From the NCBI GenBank assembly GCA_013693915.1, contig CP059264.1, positions 3,303,549 through 3,311,857 on the forward strand: a stretch of DNA of 8,309 bases, given 5' to 3'. Within the stretch, counting starts at the first letter, position 1, and each line of letters begins with the position of its first letter. This stretch comes from Dechloromonas sp. Its GTDB lineage: Bacteria > Pseudomonadota > Gammaproteobacteria > Burkholderiales > Rhodocyclaceae. Shown piece after piece: positions 6,154 to 8,309 of this stretch. The notes beneath the pieces are model-generated. The model searched no databases. It saw only the letters and a list, made by a program, of their open reading frames with translations, and was not told the origin of the DNA. A program made the translations under genes and the position numbers.

Positions 6154-6195
6154 AATATATGCTGCAAGTCAATGATTAATATTGACTAAGCTCAA
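6154..6195 (-). promoter_or_regulatory. Predicted FNR/Dnr-type activated promoter
   Basis: TTGACTAAGCTCAA at 6182-6195 matches the FNR-family consensus TTGAT-N4-ATCAA at 8 of 10 positions, including both TTGA/TCAA cores. On the minus strand a TATATT -10 element occupies 6159-6154. A start six bases beyond it, at 6147, puts the centre of the box (6188.5) at exactly -41.5, the class II activator position. No good -35 element is present, as expected when an activator replaces it. Activation without oxygen, or by nitric oxide if the factor is Dnr/Nnr-like, is inferred for the Gly-Met-X gene and, through the attenuator, the reductase operon. Confidence 0.6.
6167..6187. promoter_or_regulatory. Inverted repeat AGTCAAT-N7-ATTGACT, possible operator
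   Basis: Two perfect 7-base arms (6167-6173 and 6181-6187) are separated by seven AT-rich bases. It overlaps the FNR-type box by six bases and would lie between about -20 and -40 of the predicted promoter, a position suited to a repressor or a second regulator. It does not resemble the NarL/NarP heptamer arrangement. The binding protein is unknown. Confidence 0.35.
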
Positions 6196-6276
6196 AGGCG
6201 GGCGTTACGGGCATTCCGGCGGTTTCTGCCATTATGTCAGGCCGGTTTGGCAACATATTCCCAACACACTGATTTA

Positions 6277-6305
6277 AAAGAAAAGTCGTGACTGCCATTT
6301 TGGCA
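6277..6305 (-). terminator. Weak terminator candidate after nirH
   Basis: On the minus strand TGCCA-AAA-TGGCA (6305-6293) forms a short 5-bp hairpin, and a TTTTCTTTT run (6285-6277) follows seven bases later. It sits about 40 bases after the nirH stop. The stem is short and the spacing poor, so termination here is only possible. Confidence 0.25.
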
Positions 6306-6343
6306 TGCGCCCGGCGACCGCTCTACCGGCGGGCAGCCGCGCC

Positions 6344-6829
6344 TCAGATACGCAGTCCGGCCTTCTTGAGGATGCGCGTGGAGAAGAGGATGTCACCGCC
6401 ACGACTGGCCTCGCCCAGCAGCGCGGCTATGCGCGCGGCCTTGTCCCGGACCTCGTCGCGGGAACTGCCATGAACCATGGCGAACAGGTTGTACGGCCAG
6501 GCTGGCAGCGCGCGCGGCCGGCGGTAGCAATGCGTGACGAAATCGAGGCTGCCGACGCGCACACCAAGTGCGTCGACACGCTCGTCCGCGACATCCCAGA
6601 CCGTCATCCCGTTGGCTGTCCAGCCGATCGCATAATGGTTGGGAACGGCGCCGATCCGCCGGATGACCCCAGCTTCGAGCAAGGCCTGCAGCCGGGCGAT
6701 GACCTCTTCGGCGCCGATGCCGATCTGCTCGCCAACAACGTGGTAAGGTCGGGCGACCAGCGGCAGGCCGCCCTGCGTGGCGACTATCAGCGCGCGATCA
6801 ACCGCATCGAGCTTCGCCGCGCCGTTCAT
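6344..6829 (-). CDS. nirH: NirH-like siroheme decarboxylase subunit (AsnC/Lrp-like)
   Basis: The 161-residue protein belongs to the NirDLGH/AhbAB family, which removes two acetate carboxyl groups of siroheme to give 12,18-didecarboxysiroheme on the way to heme d1. An AsnC/Lrp-type helix-turn-helix region (about 26-58) precedes an alpha/beta ligand domain. The blocks HYAIGWTANGM (65-75) and CYRRPRALPAWPYNLFAMVHG (101-121) are almost the same as in the second half of the NirDL protein in this window, which marks this as the NirL/NirH type. The ATG at 6829 overlaps the nirG stop (ATGA); a longer in-frame start at 6967 would run deep into nirG and is rejected. The assignment as nirH rather than a second nirL rests on position after nirG. 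It is the last gene of the cluster here. Confidence 0.85.
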   Translation of the reverse strand: MNGAAKLDAVDRALIVATQGGLPLVARPYHVVGEQIGIGAEEVIARLQALLEAGVIRRIGAVPNHYAIGWTANGMTVWDVADERVDALGVRVGSLDFVTHCYRRPRALPAWPYNLFAMVHGSSRDEVRDKAARIAALLGEASRGGDILFSTRILKKAGLRI

Positions 6830-7284
6830 GCGCGTGCCGCGAGCTTCATTTCGACGAAATACTCGCGTTCCTTGGGAAAGGCATGAACCGGCAGGCCGGT
6901 CGCTTCCTCGATGCGGGCGATGGCCGCGGCAATGCCATCCTGCGCTTCGGTCGCCAGCACGAACCACATGTTCAAGGCGTGCTCGCGCCGGTAATTGTGG
7001 GCAACCTCGGGCAGCGCGTTGACCAGGTCGGCAACTTCGTCGTAGCGCCCGTCGGGCACCTGCAGCGCCGCCAGGACGAAGGCGCCGCCCATGCGTTCGA
7101 TGTGCACCAGCGGGCCGAAACGCGTCAGCACCCGGGTGTCGAGCAGGCGTCGCAGACGCTCCAGCAATTCTTCGCCGGAAATGCCGAGTTGCCGGGCCGC
7201 CACCGCGTACGGCTCGTCGCAGAGTGGAAAGTCGCCCTGCAAATTGTCGATTATCCTGCGGTCGAGCGCATCAAGCTCAGGCAT
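6826..7284 (-). CDS. nirG: NirG-like siroheme decarboxylase subunit (AsnC/Lrp-like)
   Basis: The 152-residue protein is a siroheme decarboxylase subunit of heme d1 synthesis, expected in the cytoplasm in complex with the other Nir subunits. A winged helix-turn-helix region (about 26-58) is followed by a ligand domain carrying HNYRREHALNMWFVLA (96-111). The first half of the NirDL protein has the related block HNYEREHRFNLWFVV, so this is the NirD/NirG type. Although the fold is that of a transcription regulator, this family works as an enzyme. The ATG at 7284 overlaps the nirDL stop by 8 bases, and its own stop overlaps nirH by 4. No clear ribosome site is present, so translation is probably coupled. 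The order nirDL-nirG-nirH supports the symbol. Confidence 0.88.
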   Translation of the reverse strand: MPELDALDRRIIDNLQGDFPLCDEPYAVAARQLGISGEELLERLRRLLDTRVLTRFGPLVHIERMGGAFVLAALQVPDGRYDEVADLVNALPEVAHNYRREHALNMWFVLATEAQDGIAAAIARIEEATGLPVHAFPKEREYFVEMKLAARA

Positions 7285-8245
7285 AGCGCGCGCCGTTCTG
7301 CTTGAACCGGGTCAACGAGAACAGCACGTCGTGCGCGCAATCGGCGATCCCATGGCGCTGGCGCAGGGCGGCGATGATGCCCTCGACTTCGCCGCGCTCG
7401 CGGCCGTGGATCATGCAGAACAGGTTGTACGGCCAGTCGGGCAGGATGCGCGGCCGCCGATAGCAGAGGGTCACCGCCGGTTCCTCGGCCAGTGCGCGGC
7501 CGAGGTCGCCGACGCGCTCGTCGGGAATGTCATGGACCAGCATCGCATTGGCCGTGTAGCCCAGTTCGCGGTGCCTGACGACGATGCCGAAGCGCTTGAT
7601 GGCGCCGTCTTCGAGCCACTTGCCGATGCGGGCCATCACCTCGTTCTCCGAGGCACCGATGCGCTCGGCGATCAGGGCGAACGGGCGCATGAACAGCGGC
7701 AACCCCTCCTGTAGCACCGACACCAGACGGCGCTCAGCCTCACCGATCGGCGAAACGGGTTGCACCATGTGTGCCGTCGCGCGCGTCCGGGGAGATTCGC
7801 CCTGCAGCGGGAATCCGAGATCGATGTGAAACTCCTCGAGCAGCGGCAGCGCCAGCAAGGGATGGCCGGCCGCCTTTTCGATCGCCCCCAGCGTTGCCTG
7901 CAGGCGGCCTTCGCTGGCCGCGGTCACGACGAACCACAGGTTGAAGCGATGCTCGCGCTCGTAGTTGTGATTGACCTCGGGGAAGCGGTTGACCGCGGCA
8001 GCCACCGCTTCGAGGTGCTGCGCCGGCACCGCCATCGCCGCCAGCGTCGAGGCGCCGATCCGCTTCGGTGCGAACACCGCGCCGACGCGCGAAATCTTGC
8101 CCTCGCGGCGCAGCTTTTCGAGGCCGGTCAGGACCGCCCGCTCGCCGACGCCGAGGCGCGCCGCGAGCTCGGCGAAAGGCGCCGGACACAACGGGAAATC
8201 ACGCTGGAACTCGTTGAGCAGGCGGAACTCGAGAGCGCTGTCCAT
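7277..8245 (-). CDS. nirDL: NirD-NirL fusion, siroheme decarboxylase
   Basis: This 322-residue protein joins two AsnC/Lrp-like siroheme decarboxylase subunits. The NirD half (about 1-147) has a helix-turn-helix region (24-56) and the block HNYEREHRFNLWFVV (93-107). A linker (about 148-165, GESPRTRATAHMVQPVSP) leads to the NirL half (about 166-322) with REL-GYTANAM (226-235) and CYRRPRILPDWPYNLFCMIHG (261-281). It acts in conversion of siroheme to 12,18-didecarboxysiroheme, an intermediate of heme d1. Fused NirDL proteins are known in several denitrifiers, so the fusion is not an error. The ATG at 8245 shares its A with the nirF stop (TGATG); a TTG one codon upstream is less likely. The two halves match nirG and nirH in the same order, pointing to an old duplication of the pair. 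Confidence 0.9.
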   Translation of the reverse strand: MDSALEFRLLNEFQRDFPLCPAPFAELAARLGVGERAVLTGLEKLRREGKISRVGAVFAPKRIGASTLAAMAVPAQHLEAVAAAVNRFPEVNHNYEREHRFNLWFVVTAASEGRLQATLGAIEKAAGHPLLALPLLEEFHIDLGFPLQGESPRTRATAHMVQPVSPIGEAERRLVSVLQEGLPLFMRPFALIAERIGASENEVMARIGKWLEDGAIKRFGIVVRHRELGYTANAMLVHDIPDERVGDLGRALAEEPAVTLCYRRPRILPDWPYNLFCMIHGRERGEVEGIIAALRQRHGIADCAHDVLFSLTRFKQNGARYA

Positions 8246-8309
8246 CAAAAGCCGATGCGGTTGGCGCGGGCTGTGAAGAAGATGCCGGACGGGCTGTCGG
8301 CGGCAATCT
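8245..8309 (-). CDS. nirF: NirF, C-terminal end (heme d1 biosynthesis)
   Basis: Only the last 21 residues are in the window, ending SPSGIFFTARANRIGF and a TGA at 8247-8245. The sequence resembles the C-terminus of NirF as I recall it, and nirF is the usual gene before nirD/nirDL. NirF is a beta-propeller protein, often exported, needed for late steps of heme d1 synthesis. The stop overlaps the nirDL start by one base. The call depends mostly on position because so little is visible. Confidence 0.65.
   Translation of the reverse strand, partial: IAADSPSGIFFTARANRIGF

Larger units (their letters stand above)
6051..6343. other. Intergenic control region between nirH and the Gly-Met-X gene
   Basis: No credible gene is present in these 293 bases on either strand. 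The part from about 6140 to 6290 is clearly more AT-rich than the rest of the window. Going in the direction of transcription it holds a weak terminator candidate after nirH, an FNR-type box, an overlapping inverted repeat, a -10 element and a leader of about 97 bases with a strong hairpin. Confidence 0.7.

Noticed and set aside
6344..6967. Longer start for the nirH frame giving 207 residues
   Set aside because: It would overlap nirG by about 140 bases and adds a non-family N-terminus; the ATG at 6829 gives the family length and an ATGA overlap.
7277..8245. Transcription regulators of the AsnC/Lrp family
   Set aside because: The helix-turn-helix fold is present, but the HNYxREH and CYRRPR blocks and the nir order mark siroheme decarboxylase subunits.
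1..8309. tRNA, rRNA, insertion sequence or attachment site
   Set aside because: No cloverleaf, rRNA segment, transposase or terminal inverted repeats were seen on reading both strands.

Overview
The window is GC-rich and densely coded, and every gene I can support lies on the minus strand. Transcription therefore runs from right (8309) to left (1). The gene content suggests a facultatively anaerobic, denitrifying proteobacterium: heme d1 biosynthesis genes of the nirS type, a Tat-exported DMSO-reductase-family molybdoenzyme, a multiheme cytochrome c and a heme-c sensor. The style fits a Rhodocyclales-like betaproteobacterium, but that is inference; no rRNA or marker gene is present.

Right part (8309 to 6344): the 3' end of a heme d1 operon. 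The tail of nirF is followed by a nirD-nirL fusion, nirG and nirH, all overlapping by 1 to 8 bases. Their products are AsnC/Lrp-like siroheme decarboxylase subunits that act on the route siroheme to 12,18-didecarboxysiroheme to heme d1, the cofactor of cytochrome cd1 nitrite reductase. No nirJ follows nirH here, so the operon seems to end at this point.

Middle (6343 to 5775): a 293-base control region, then a small exported protein made almost only of Gly-Met-X triplets. The control region holds a good FNR/Dnr-type box (6182-6195), placed exactly 41.5 bases before the start expected from a TATATT -10 element. It also has an overlapping inverted repeat and a strong hairpin in the predicted leader. 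A second strong hairpin with a T-run (5732-5758) follows the Gly-Met-X gene and probably attenuates transcription into the genes beyond it.

Left part (5704 to 570): an operon for periplasmic respiration. In order it has a 101-residue exported protein of unknown function, a membrane-anchored pentaheme cytochrome c, a DmsA-like catalytic subunit with a Tat signal, a four-cluster DmsB/NrfC-like iron-sulfur subunit and a TorD-type chaperone. The chaperone gene is broken by a +1 frameshift. No DmsC/NrfD-type quinol-oxidising membrane subunit is encoded; the pentaheme cytochrome takes its place in the operon. The terminal acceptor cannot be read from sequence. At the left edge (474 to 1) is the start of a membrane sensor with a periplasmic domain carrying one CxxCH heme-c motif; its output domain is outside the window.

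The most unusual points are the Gly-Met-X protein, the His in place of the third cluster Cys of the molybdoenzyme, and the operon architecture under a predicted anaerobic promoter.
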